Positions 1-9,611 of a stretch of 64,000 bases of DNA are shown here, one piece after another. The position numbers were made by a program, and so were the translations under genes. Origin of the DNA: Cutaneotrichosporon cavernicola (Eukaryota > Basidiomycota > Tremellomycetes > Trichosporonales > Trichosporonaceae). Where the stretch lies: NCBI RefSeq assembly GCF_030864355.1, contig NC_083393.1:1302001-1366000 (forward strand), in the 5' to 3' direction. Each line of letters begins with the position of its first letter. Within the stretch, counting starts at the first letter, position 1. The notes under the pieces are model-generated. The model did no database searches, had not been told where the DNA came from, and was given only the letters and a program-made list of their open reading frames with translations.

Positions 1-513
1 CGGTCGCGGCGGTCGTATGGTTTAGCACGCGACATGGTTGATGAAGGGTGAAGAAGAGAGGAGAATAAGAGTGGATGGTGTACGGTGTATAGTGGATGGA
101 TGGTGGAGCGATGTAGGAATGAAAGGTTGAAAGTCAAGTTGTTTGTTGGATTTGGTGTGGGATGTGTCTATGATTCGAAACACGTCCCATTCCAAAAGTC
201 GTGGGGCTCCTCAGAATGGTAAAAGTGCGGGATTATCGGGAAAACGGTCTGTTGGCAGACTCATACAAGGAAGGATATGGTCGGTGATCTTAGCTCCGGT
301 TAGCTGTAGACTAATTGTACTAGGTTACCAAGCTACTAAAGCGACCAAGCCACCAATTGCTTCGAGCCACCACCACGACACGCGACTCCCCCTCCTCACC
401 CACATCTCATCCCATCCCATCCCATCCCATCCCATCCATAACGTTGCATCCGACCAACAACAACTCAACCCCTAACTCTCTAATATCCGCATCCCCAACA
501 ACAAGCAATCAAA
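1..513. other. Left-edge intergenic region and ERV14 upstream region
   Basis: No gene is supported here. The stretch ends in the presumed promoter and pyrimidine-rich leader of ERV14 and includes a CCCAT pentamer array at about 411-435. Short ORFs in it have no family resemblance. Confidence 0.6.
411..435. repeat. CCCAT pentanucleotide microsatellite
   Basis: About five consecutive CCCAT units in the leader upstream of ERV14. It is a simple-sequence tract and likely polymorphic. Confidence 0.8.
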
Positions 514-1327
514 ATGGGTGGCGAAGGTGCGACAGTCCACTCACAAGCCCCGCGCGCGCGAGTCAAGCTCGTCGCCAGCGTCTCGACGTCAACATGCTCA
601 CCCCAGGATGGCTGTTCCTCTTCTCGGTCATTATGGCCGCTGTGCTCCTGTTCACCATGGTCTTCTTTGTGCGTTCGCTAGCTACTATGCCGCAGAGCTG
701 ACCCCTAGATCATCATGTTCTCTGATCTCGAGTGCGGTGCGTCAAAGCCAGCTGACTCAGGCGATGACCGACGACTGACCAATAGACTACATCAACCCCA
801 TCGACCTCTGCAACAAGCTCAACCAAGTGCGTCGCGTTACCGGGACCAGAATAACTGGCAAGCTAGGCAGCGTCTGACCGCAGTTTGTCCTCCCCGAGAT
901 GATCGCCCACGCTTTCCTGACCCTCCTCTTCCTCCTCTCGGGGCAGTGGATTGCGTTCCTCCTCAATGCGCCCCTCGTCGCTTTCAACGTCAACAAGTGC
1001 GCCCCCTTGTCGTCACGCTACTGACCCAACAGGATTATGGGGAAGAATCACATGTACGACGCGACAGAGATCTTCCGTACACTTTCGGGCCACAAGAAGG
1101 AGAGCTTTATCAAGCTCGGTTTCTACCTCATCTCCTTCTTCTACTACCTCTACCGGTAAGCGGAAACCTGCGCCGAGGCAGAAGCACATATACAGATGCT
1201 GACTTGCAGCATGATCCTCGCCCTCATTTCCGGTACGTAACGCAATCACATCACTTGGTCGTTACGATGGCTGGGGTGAAGGGCGCAGACGGTTAGGAGC
1301 GGCAACTGACGTACAGAGAGCGACTAG
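514..1327 (+). CDS. ERV14: Erv14/cornichon-family COPII cargo receptor
   Basis: ER-to-Golgi cargo receptor that recruits membrane proteins into COPII vesicles. Eight exons join in phase to 137 residues: 514-526, 607-668, 709-736, 786-826, 884-996, 1033-1155, 1210-1232 and 1317-1327. The product starts [14 protein letters not shown] and then carries the family signature [26 protein letters not shown] segment just after the first membrane helix, followed by a second helix, the [16 protein letters not shown] segment and a third helix. Length matches fungal Erv14. The first exon is only 13 nt, so the start was chosen from the family N-terminus rather than the longer ORF at 594. Seven introns in a 414-nt coding sequence is dense; the shortest (997-1032) is 36 nt. 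The last exon could instead use an earlier AG, changing only the final few residues. Identification is firm. Confidence 0.9.
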
Positions 1328-3034
1328 ATGCGATACCGGCGGCACGATGTGGTGGCACTGTGCGCGACAGCACGACGATGGGCACGCAACGCGCATGCGA
1401 TGTTGGCGGACGTGTCATCGGTTACAGTAGATGATGTCTGTAAGACGGGAGTATATATAGGTACATGCCCCTGTAATGCATTGAACAGCCATATAGAGTG
1501 CCTGCTGCCTGCGATCCTGAAGCCTGCGAGTGGATGTATGAGTGGGAGTGTGGAGCCTTTGGGGATAAGGAAAAGAAAGGTGGGCGTGTGTGCGTGGCGG
1601 TGAGGGGTGGGCGTGGGTGAGGGGAAGGAGTCAAACCTCGGCCACTTCGGAGATGATGCGATGTCGTCTGCTGGTTGGTATATATACATCTGCATTTGTT
1701 CATATCGCTCTGCGATCTGCAACTGACTGCTGGCTACTGGCTTACTGGCTGTCAATCGAGCCAGTTGTCTGGGAGCTAGCATATCTGTATGGTTTGGGGC
1801 CTGGGGAACACAGGGCGGTCAAACAAGGCGTTGAATTGTGAGATTTACAATGGTGATGGTCAGCCAAACTTGTATCCTTGTACCTGAAGTAGTCCCGGCC
1901 GCCGGCAGCTGGTACTGAGCCTTGAGCCATTGGCCACCTGGTCATTGGGGCACTAGCTCATAAAATGAGGTGAGAAGAGCAGAGGTGCGGAAAGGCCCAC
2001 AGGGTGTAAGATGTTAGCGATGTGAGCGGAACAAAGTCCGACAATCCAAAGAAGATGGAAGAGGTGACTTGGATAGGAGGGAGAAGATGTTACTCAGCCA
2101 TCCAGCCAAACCAGGTTAAGGCACAAGATTTAACAGTTGTCATCAACAGTCTCCTACTGTAGCTAACTGTAGTAGTGGTAATCCTTAATCCTTGTTCCTT
2201 GTTCCTACTCTGTCAAACCCCCAACACAACCCAACAAACCCAACAACCCGTATCACATAAACCTCCTCGGACCTCGGCCACTGCCATTGTATCACACAAC
2301 GTCGTACACTCGTACGCTCGTACACTCATACACTCTTCACCTTCCCATCTTCCCATATCCTAACTCCCAACCCCATCCACATCCATCGACTTTGGGGTTG
2401 CACATCATCCACAACCCACATCGTCAGCTACCTGCCGTCTCGGCACACGACCCTCTTGGCTTGGCTTGGCTCGTCCCTCCCTCTTCACACCCGCTCGCAC
2501 ACGACACGTCTCCCCTGTCCATCGTCGGTTGGTCAAACCAGCCCCCCCACCTAGCACCCGGCGTTGGTGACGACCTGTTGACATCTACGCCTTGACCTTC
2601 ACTCTTGGTTCTTGATAGGGCAAAGGTTACTGGCGATATCTCGATCTCCTCATCGTTGACCAGATCGCATCGCCTACGCACAGACCACGCTCAGGCTTCC
2701 CCGCTTTTCAACCCACACACACCACACGACTGTTCGCTACCTCGGCCGCTCCATCACACGCCGCGCCGTGCTCGCGTGACAGCTTTCCTTTCACAGCCCA
2801 CAATGAATCGTCACCGCTGAGCAAGACGCGCCGCAAGCGCAACGCCAGCCCGACCCAACCTTCAGCATATCGACAAACCCCCTTATCGCGTCGACCTAGT
2901 TGAAGCCTACGCCGACACCCACAGCGGCAAGCCTTCTCCCCGACCACTACCTCCGAAGCTCATCCTTCCCTCCTCTCCCACACACTTCCACCGCTCCCCC
3001 TTCCAACTGCCGACTTTCCCCCTCGGCTCGCACG
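1328..3034. other. Intergenic region and pyrimidine-rich leader of the ASH-deaminase gene
   Basis: No gene is supported. The downstream part from about 2180 is strongly C/T-rich, as expected for a fungal promoter and 5' leader. Reading frames that cross it are low-complexity Ser/Pro/His/Thr translations of this composition. Confidence 0.5.
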
Positions 3035-6000
3035 ATGTCCCATCTCGTCCAGTCCCTCGAACACGCCGTCGAAGCCGGCGTCATGGGCATCATCGGGATC
3101 GCCGAGGGATACAGGTCCGTGACGTCGCGCACGTGTCCACAGTCCCAGTCCCAGTCCCAGTCCCAGTCTGGTATAGCGGCAGACGGCAAGCCGGCTCCGC
3201 AGCCCGAACCCATCGCCATCGGCAGCATGTTGCCGCCACCAGTGCCTTCGCCAGGCTCCAATGTATCGCACAACAGCTCCTCGCTCGCGCGTCCACCCCT
3301 GCCCTTGGCGTCGCGCTTGGCACTCGCTCAGGACACGCTCGTCCAGGTCACAGACATCTCCAGCGGCTGGATCCACCTCCAGTCGACGTACCTCGACGCG
3401 GCTGGCGGCCAGCGCAAGGTACGCTCGTTTGGCGTTCGCAACGTCTCCCAGGGCGTCGTGGATGTCGAGGTGGGGTCTGACCTTGATAACCAGGTCGTGT
3501 TCTGGGTCGCCGACGAGGAGGCAGACTCTGACACGTCGTCGGCGTCCTCGTCGGCCGAGAGTGCAGCGCAGGCCACGACTCTCAGCCTCAATGTCGGCGA
3601 GATGCGCACTGTCTTTCTCGCCTTCCAGCCGACCATGTCGCAGCCCTCGACGCCCACAGGCATGTCCACACCTTCCTCTGAGGGAGGTTTCACCCCTCGC
3701 GTTGCGCCTCTCGCGACGAGCTCTGACTTGGCCTCTCCGACGGGCGGCAAGCTACCACCCGCTGCGTCTGGCTCGAGCCTGGCAAGGTCCGACGTCACAT
3801 CTGTATCGACGTCGATGCTGTCGTCGTCCATTCTCTCCGTTGGAAGCAGCAGCGCTCAGCGTAAGCAGGAGGCTGTTCACCGCTCGTTTTCGGTCCACGG
3901 ATCGATCGTCGTGCACGCGACCACGGCCGACGGTGACATCATGAACGCCCCCGCTCATCAGAACATCACCGTGCCATTCTTTGCAACCGTGTGCCGCTCA
4001 TTCTTCTCTTTGGGTGTCATCGACCCCGCTACCGGCCTCGCTTCCGGGCCCCAAATAACGAACGGTCAGCTGGCCATCGACTTTGGCACGGACAACGTCG
4101 TTGGCCAAGACTACTACCGCGACTTGCTTCTCGTGAATCGTTCAGAGATCGACCTCGTGTGGACAATCTCGGTTACCAATGCGCCGTTCAAGGACTCTGT
4201 GTGGTTCCTGCTTCGCGACCTTGATTCTGAAAACGTGTTTGGCGTTGACAATTCAAGCGAGCCTGTGCCGCTACCATCCCTCTCTTCACGGCATCTTCGG
4301 CTCACGCTTCGCGCTGAGGCGCCCATTGCCAACTTTGAGTTCGATTTCCGCCTATCCAACAACCACCAGAGTGGCAACGCGGTCGTGTGCCAGGCGGTCG
4401 GGTCATGTCACACTGAGGCTTCTGACGATGCGCTCCGTATATTGTCCGGGTCCGCGCTGGACTTTGGCGAGATCCCCGACGGCACGTGGGCCAAGAAGCT
4501 CATCTCGTGCAAGAATATCGGTGACAGGCCAATCGACGTTCACTTTTCCGCGACTGAGGGGCATGAGGTCGTGTTCCGACTCGCGAGCGTCGCGGGCGAG
4601 GACATTGACGAGGACGTGCCTGCGCGTCCGGCGCGCGACAGGCGCATGGAAACGCTGTCCCGCACATCGACGAGGGATACGCGCGACGGTCGTCCACGCG
4701 AGCCGTCTTCATCACGGTACCTCGAAAGCGAGGAGTTGTTCCAGATGAATGGACCGACCGGCGACCGCGACAGCCCGGTTCCATCAAGTAGACCATTATC
4801 GCGTGTCACGTCCATCGCCTCGAGCCACCCACCGTTGCGTGAGGATGTGGACTCGGACGACGACGACTCGCTTGCTGCAGCTGCCGATCTCCGCCCATCT
4901 GACAACCTCGGTGACCGCGATATTCCCAATCAGATTGAGGAGCTCACGATGCGCCCGGGGACCGAGTACCGCGTGTTTGCAATGTACCGCCCTGCACGCG
5001 ACCGGCACAATCCTCCAGAAATTGCAGGCGCGCTCCGGCCGTCAGCGTTCAAGGTGTTTCTCGACTCCATCCCGTCCGCACAGCGCTCTCGACCGATCCC
5101 GCGCTCGCGCAAGGTCGTCCACTGCACGGCCGAGTCGTGCACGTCAATAATCAGCATCCCGACTGGCCACGTGATCGACTTTGGAGAGGTAACTGTCGGC
5201 GCCTCCAAGTCGACGACCATTTCGATCCAGAACCTCAGTGCGCTATCCGCGCGCGTCGAGATTGCTGCCATCTCCAAGGTGCTGAATACGAACCGCAACG
5301 TCATCATCATCCCCCCCTACGAGACTGTGCAGGAGCGCATCGACTTCTTCCCGCGCCGCATCAACGACAACTACGAGAAGCAGGTGTTCGTGCGCAACCA
5401 CCTTAACCGCGCGAACAACCAGCTCATCGAGGTGCACTCGAAAAACGTCGATGTGTACAACGTCACACTGCACTCTCACCTGTACCGCATCCTCACGCCT
5501 GGCGGAAGCAATTTCCTCGACTTTGGGTCTGTCATCATCAACTCGCCTTCGGTCCGAACGGTCCAGTTCCAGAACTTGACTCTCAAGCCTCTCACGCTGG
5601 ACCTTTCGGCGTCGCATTCCGAAGATCTCGAGCTGTTCATCAAGGACACGGACGCGCCCAAGGTGCCGCATTGCCCAACTGTTGTTGCCAAGTACGCCCT
5701 CCCAACCGAGGAGCGCCCATCGAACGGCAACTTGAAGGAGCGCTTCGTCGATTCACTACAGGACCAGAATACCGGGGAGAACAAGGAGAAGACCAAGGCC
5801 ACCACGCGGCACAAGTCTGTCAAGAAGACGCCCAAGGACGAGGATAAGCGCGATGTCGGCACGGTCCTCTTCGCGGCACTTAAGAAAGGCAACCGCGGCA
5901 AGCCCGTGCAACTGTACGGTGACGCTGTCGTTTTCAAGGACCGCAGCCTTCTCGATGACCTTGAGCATTTAGACCTCGCTGCCGGGCCTCCTATCTCGAC

Positions 6001-8344
6001 GAACCGGATTCAGGCCAGCTCGAAGCGCATCCAAGCGCTCGAGACTGTCGCGTTCGAGGACAAGTCCAAGCTCTCGGGCCAGTATCCCAAGGCGCTCAAG
6101 CTCGACTTCGCTGCGTCGGCCAAGTCAAGCGGCCTTGTCAGCAAAGAGAACCGTGAAGGTCGGTTACGGAAGCCGAAGTCGTCTGCTGGCACCGTTCGGC
6201 GTGACCCGTCCACGCGCCGCGAACCGTCGACCCCAACCAGGCAGACTTCCAGGGCCAACGGTGGGACACCCGGTAGCCCGTCGTCTTCACAGTCCAGGAC
6301 ACCTTTAGTCAAGCAGCCCATCGCCTGCAAGTCCCCTGCCCTCACTGGCAAGCGACTCGAGCTCAAGTCTGACCCTGTCTGGCAGTCCGACGCCACCAAG
6401 CTCACGCCCGACGAGCTTCTAACTGCCATCGAGCACATGGATGCCAAGCGCTCATCGACAGCCATTACCCATCTCAACCCAGAGGAGGAGGAATTGTACG
6501 TCCGTCGCTGGCTCGATTTGCGTAAAGAGCTCCGCAACGCTGTCACGGCGGGCAAGTTTGTACCTGCTCGGGTGATCACCGTTCCACCAGGACTGTCGCG
6601 CCAGCTGGTTGTTGTCATGACTCCCAATGGCTCGACACGCCCACACGTGACCACCCGTGCCAAGCGCTCCGAGCAACGCATCTTCATCAAACTGCTGGAG
6701 TACGACCACGTCCTCCTCAACGGCGTCTTGGGCGCGCAGGCCGACATGTCCGAACTCCCAGTGCGCGACCTCGTGATCCGCTCGTCATGTGTGCGGTCTG
6801 TTCTTGAAGTGCAGCAGTCCAGCATCAACTTTGGGACGTGCGAGCGCGGCGAGACCAAGTCTCGCATGATCGTCATCCACAACCGCAGCGACTGCGTCGG
6901 TGTGTATCGGTTGCGGACGTCAGGATCCATTGCGTCTGGTAACCTGAAACTGGGACTCGGCAGGTACGGAATTGTGCCGGCATTTGGGCGGAAGGAAGTG
7001 GCGTCATTCTCGTTCACCCCTTCATTGGTGGGCAACTACAACGAGACGATTGCGGTTGAAAACGTCCTCGACAACTACAACAACCAGAACGTGTCTGTTA
7101 AGGCGACTGTCCGAAAGATGCCTACTTTCTCTCTCGATGCCACCAAGCTAGACTTTTCGCCAAGTCAGGCTGGTTCGTGGCCCGCGTCCGCCGGTTTCGT
7201 CATCACCAACACGTCCAAGACGGAGCGCACCTTTGTTGTCGAGGTCTCTGCGCCGGCTACCGAGACGGCCTTCGCTGAAATCTCGCTGCAGCGCGACGAG
7301 AAAGACGCGGGTGTCGCTCTATCCAAGGGCGAGGAGGAGGAGGTCGAGGGCCTGTTGCAGAAGCTCAAGATCGCTCGCCGGAAGAACAAGCCGGACAAGA
7401 TTGCCAAGTATGAAAAGCGCCTGGGCGAGCTGGGCATGACCACCGCCAATGCTGAGGATACGGCCGCGCCCGATGTCGACGAGGTCGCGGACACGGGGTC
7501 CGGCGCCGTCACTCCTGCTCAGGGCGAGCTGGCGTCCACGCCCACCGTTCACATCACCTTGGGCGCTAATAAGAAGGCCAAGGTGCTCGTTGCGCTTGTG
7601 CCGCGCGCCGGCGACGCCGAGTTCAGCACATCTATCAAGGTGTTCGAGCGCAAGAACACGGACGAGACTGTGACCATCAACGTGACGGGCACGCCCAACG
7701 TCACGCCGCCGGCGCCGTCACCCTCGCCACCCCAGTCGCCAGAGGGTGAGTTTAACAGTGAGACTGCGCTGACGTCAGACCCCCTCAACCTTGCGATCAT
7801 GGATCATGCGCTGGAGCTTACGCTCAAGTGCCCCGTCTCGCCGACGGCGTTCTGCGTTGGTTCGACCCTCTTCCTCCCCGTCTCTTCGTCGCCGCTGTAC
7901 CAGCAGCTGACGGAACACTTCCCATCCTTCGCGCACCCCATCACAGGCGAGAGCGCGGGCCTGATCTTAGCGGACGGCTACTCGCGCCAGATCCCTGGCA
8001 ACACGCACGCCGAGGCCAACGCGCTCGCCAACTTCCGCGAGCGCATGGCCGAGCTCGAGAACGCAACGGGCGAAGGGGTTCTTCCCTCGGCCGATGATAT
8101 TCTCACGCAAGCTTCGTGCTACGCGACCATGGAACCGTGCAGCGTGCGCACGAGCGGGGGACCGAGCTGTGCTCTCGAGCTCGTCCGCGCCCATGTCAAG
8201 GTCGTGTACCTCGGCGTCGAGGAACCGCCAGACTTTGTGCAGTGCGAGGGCGTGCGGATTCTCGAGCAGGGTGACGTGGAGGTGCGTCGAGTCGTGGGCC
8301 TCGAAGACGAGTGTCTATACCTCGCTCGACGCGGGCGGACTTAG
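3035..8344 (+). CDS. ASH/MSP-like repeat protein fused to a RIB2-type deaminase
   Basis: Very large protein, 1,769 residues if unspliced. The first in-frame ATG is 3035 (MSHLVQSLEH); the open frame extends further upstream without an ATG. Residues 1-100 include a Gln-Ser run from a CAGTCC array. From about residue 347 there are at least six copies of an ASH/MSP-style beta-strand signature (hydrophobic-DFG-x-x-x-x-G followed by an N-x-S/T turn), near 347, 474, 712, 827, 1263 and 1371, with Ser/Arg-rich linkers. A Pro-rich hinge near 1560 leads to a cytidine-deaminase fold from about residue 1588, with zinc motif HAEAN near 1658 and EPC-x9-C near 1697, the spacing of riboflavin-pathway (RIB2-like) deaminases rather than dCMP deaminases. 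An in-frame 33-nt candidate intron (7746-7778) lies exactly at the junction. ASH proteins usually bind cytoskeletal or membrane partners; the role of the fusion is unknown. A separate downstream deaminase gene starting at Met 7799 is the main alternative. Confidence 0.75.
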   Translation: MSHLVQSLEHAVEAGVMGIIGIAEGYRSVTSRTCPQSQSQSQSQSGIAADGKPAPQPEPIAIGSMLPPPVPSPGSNVSHNSSSLARPPLPLASRLALAQDTLVQVTDISSGWIHLQSTYLDAAGGQRKVRSFGVRNVSQGVVDVEVGSDLDNQVVFWVADEEADSDTSSASSSAESAAQATTLSLNVGEMRTVFLAFQPTMSQPSTPTGMSTPSSEGGFTPRVAPLATSSDLASPTGGKLPPAASGSSLARSDVTSVSTSMLSSSILSVGSSSAQRKQEAVHRSFSVHGSIVVHATTADGDIMNAPAHQNITVPFFATVCRSFFSLGVIDPATGLASGPQITNGQLAIDFGTDNVVGQDYYRDLLLVNRSEIDLVWTISVTNAPFKDSVWFLLRDLDSENVFGVDNSSEPVPLPSLSSRHLRLTLRAEAPIANFEFDFRLSNNHQSGNAVVCQAVGSCHTEASDDALRILSGSALDFGEIPDGTWAKKLISCKNIGDRPIDVHFSATEGHEVVFRLASVAGEDIDEDVPARPARDRRMETLSRTSTRDTRDGRPREPSSSRYLESEELFQMNGPTGDRDSPVPSSRPLSRVTSIASSHPPLREDVDSDDDDSLAAAADLRPSDNLGDRDIPNQIEELTMRPGTEYRVFAMYRPARDRHNPPEIAGALRPSAFKVFLDSIPSAQRSRPIPRSRKVVHCTAESCTSIISIPTGHVIDFGEVTVGASKSTTISIQNLSALSARVEIAAISKVLNTNRNVIIIPPYETVQERIDFFPRRINDNYEKQVFVRNHLNRANNQLIEVHSKNVDVYNVTLHSHLYRILTPGGSNFLDFGSVIINSPSVRTVQFQNLTLKPLTLDLSASHSEDLELFIKDTDAPKVPHCPTVVAKYALPTEERPSNGNLKERFVDSLQDQNTGENKEKTKATTRHKSVKKTPKDEDKRDVGTVLFAALKKGNRGKPVQLYGDAVVFKDRSLLDDLEHLDLAAGPPISTNRIQASSKRIQALETVAFEDKSKLSGQYPKALKLDFAASAKSSGLVSKENREGRLRKPKSSAGTVRRDPSTRREPSTPTRQTSRANGGTPGSPSSSQSRTPLVKQPIACKSPALTGKRLELKSDPVWQSDATKLTPDELLTAIEHMDAKRSSTAITHLNPEEEELYVRRWLDLRKELRNAVTAGKFVPARVITVPPGLSRQLVVVMTPNGSTRPHVTTRAKRSEQRIFIKLLEYDHVLLNGVLGAQADMSELPVRDLVIRSSCVRSVLEVQQSSINFGTCERGETKSRMIVIHNRSDCVGVYRLRTSGSIASGNLKLGLGRYGIVPAFGRKEVASFSFTPSLVGNYNETIAVENVLDNYNNQNVSVKATVRKMPTFSLDATKLDFSPSQAGSWPASAGFVITNTSKTERTFVVEVSAPATETAFAEISLQRDEKDAGVALSKGEEEEVEGLLQKLKIARRKNKPDKIAKYEKRLGELGMTTANAEDTAAPDVDEVADTGSGAVTPAQGELASTPTVHITLGANKKAKVLVALVPRAGDAEFSTSIKVFERKNTDETVTINVTGTPNVTPPAPSPSPPQSPEGEFNSETALTSDPLNLAIMDHALELTLKCPVSPTAFCVGSTLFLPVSSSPLYQQLTEHFPSFAHPITGESAGLILADGYSRQIPGNTHAEANALANFRERMAELENATGEGVLPSADDILTQASCYATMEPCSVRTSGGPSCALELVRAHVKVVYLGVEEPPDFVQCEGVRILEQGDVEVRRVVGLEDECLYLARRGRT
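3139..3168. repeat. CAGTCC hexamer array encoding Gln-Ser
   Basis: Nearly five perfect copies of a hexamer within the coding region of the ASH-deaminase gene. It gives an alternating Gln-Ser run and should vary in length between strains without breaking the frame. Confidence 0.85.
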
Positions 8345-9611
8345 AGGCCAGCCTCGCATCTCTTTTTCAACCTGCAACCCGCACGTCGTTCTGCTGGCCT
8401 CTGGCCTTGATCCTCTGGCGTCCGGCTACATCCACTGTACCTGCCTTGGCCTCGATTTGGCCCGCACTCGCGCGTTGGCCCCAAGGATATCCACCTGCCC
8501 ATTTGATATTATTCCACGTGCTCACTGCACACTCACACTCCACTCTCACTCTCAATCTGCTTCATCGTCACGACTAGACCGTATTATTGTCTGTATGCAT
8601 TGGTGCAGTAGCCGTACGCCACTTGTCCACTAGTCACTATCTCCATATCCCCGTGATCGCGTGTGCGGTATGCGGATTTGGTTCCGTGGCCACCGTGGGC
8701 GTGCCAGATGGATTGAAGAGGCGCCAGGGACCCGAGCGCTGTGCCCTGTCCACCCTGGCTTGACGTTGTGGCCTTGTAGGCCTGGGTTGTAGTAGTGTAT
8801 ACAAAATCCTAGTTTCACCTTGGCTCAACAGCTACTATACAGTATACAGTACACCCCCCTCACCCCCCCACCTACCCACCTACCCAACTAACCCAAAGGG
8901 TCCTGTAATCACTTTGGCCGCCCTACCAGTAACCAACCACCAAACCACCCAACCGTCCAGCAGCCCAACAGCCCTGCAACCGCCAACGCCCGAACCCCCG
9001 CACCATCGTCTCCTACGATCGAACTGGCCATTACAACCTCAAGACATCCAAAGACAACTCATCTCGTTCTCAACACCCGGCAACTAGTACATATTGTACA
9101 CCAACCCGGTCTGTCATCACACGACACGACATCTCTCTCCGTAACCTCTTGTTAGTATTCAACACATTCAACCCATCCCATCTCTTCCCTTCCATCCACG
9201 GCTCATCTGCGATCGACGCACCGCCTCGAGCTTCGCGCCTCGCGCCTCGCGGTATCCGCCAACAATTCACCTCACACTTTCCAAACCTCCAGGCTCTACG
9301 CGATCTGGCGCGACGTCGCCAACCTTGGCAGAGCGCGCGTCCGAGGCTGCCAATTCCGTGCCCAGCCAGACACGACGACCGGCCTTGTCGCGCATTGTCT
9401 CATTGTTCCCCATCACCCTCCGCTCCCATCGTGCTTCCCTCCCATTCACCTTCCCCAGTATTCTTCCTCACTTTCCTTACCCACACCCACACTCACGCCT
9501 CACCCTTCCTCCTTATCATCTCCCCATATCACTTCACCCTACGCGTCATCCGCCACCCCAATTTCCAGTCTAAACTATATATTACACGTTACATTAACAC
9601 CAGCCCGCAAC
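8345..9611. other. Intergenic region with long pyrimidine-rich leader of PBP1
   Basis: No gene is supported between the ASH-deaminase stop and the PBP1 start. Roughly 8840-9600 is C/T- and C/A-rich, consistent with a long 5' leader for PBP1. Confidence 0.5.

Noticed and set aside
1317..1782. Minus-strand frame downstream of ERV14
   Set aside because: His/Thr/Pro-rich low-complexity translation, no ATG-supported domain, and it overlaps the ERV14 3' end.
6010..7035. 341-codon open frame on the minus strand
   Set aside because: It lies antisense to the ASH-deaminase coding sequence. It reflects GC-rich codon bias and its translation is Arg/Ser-rich without family likeness.
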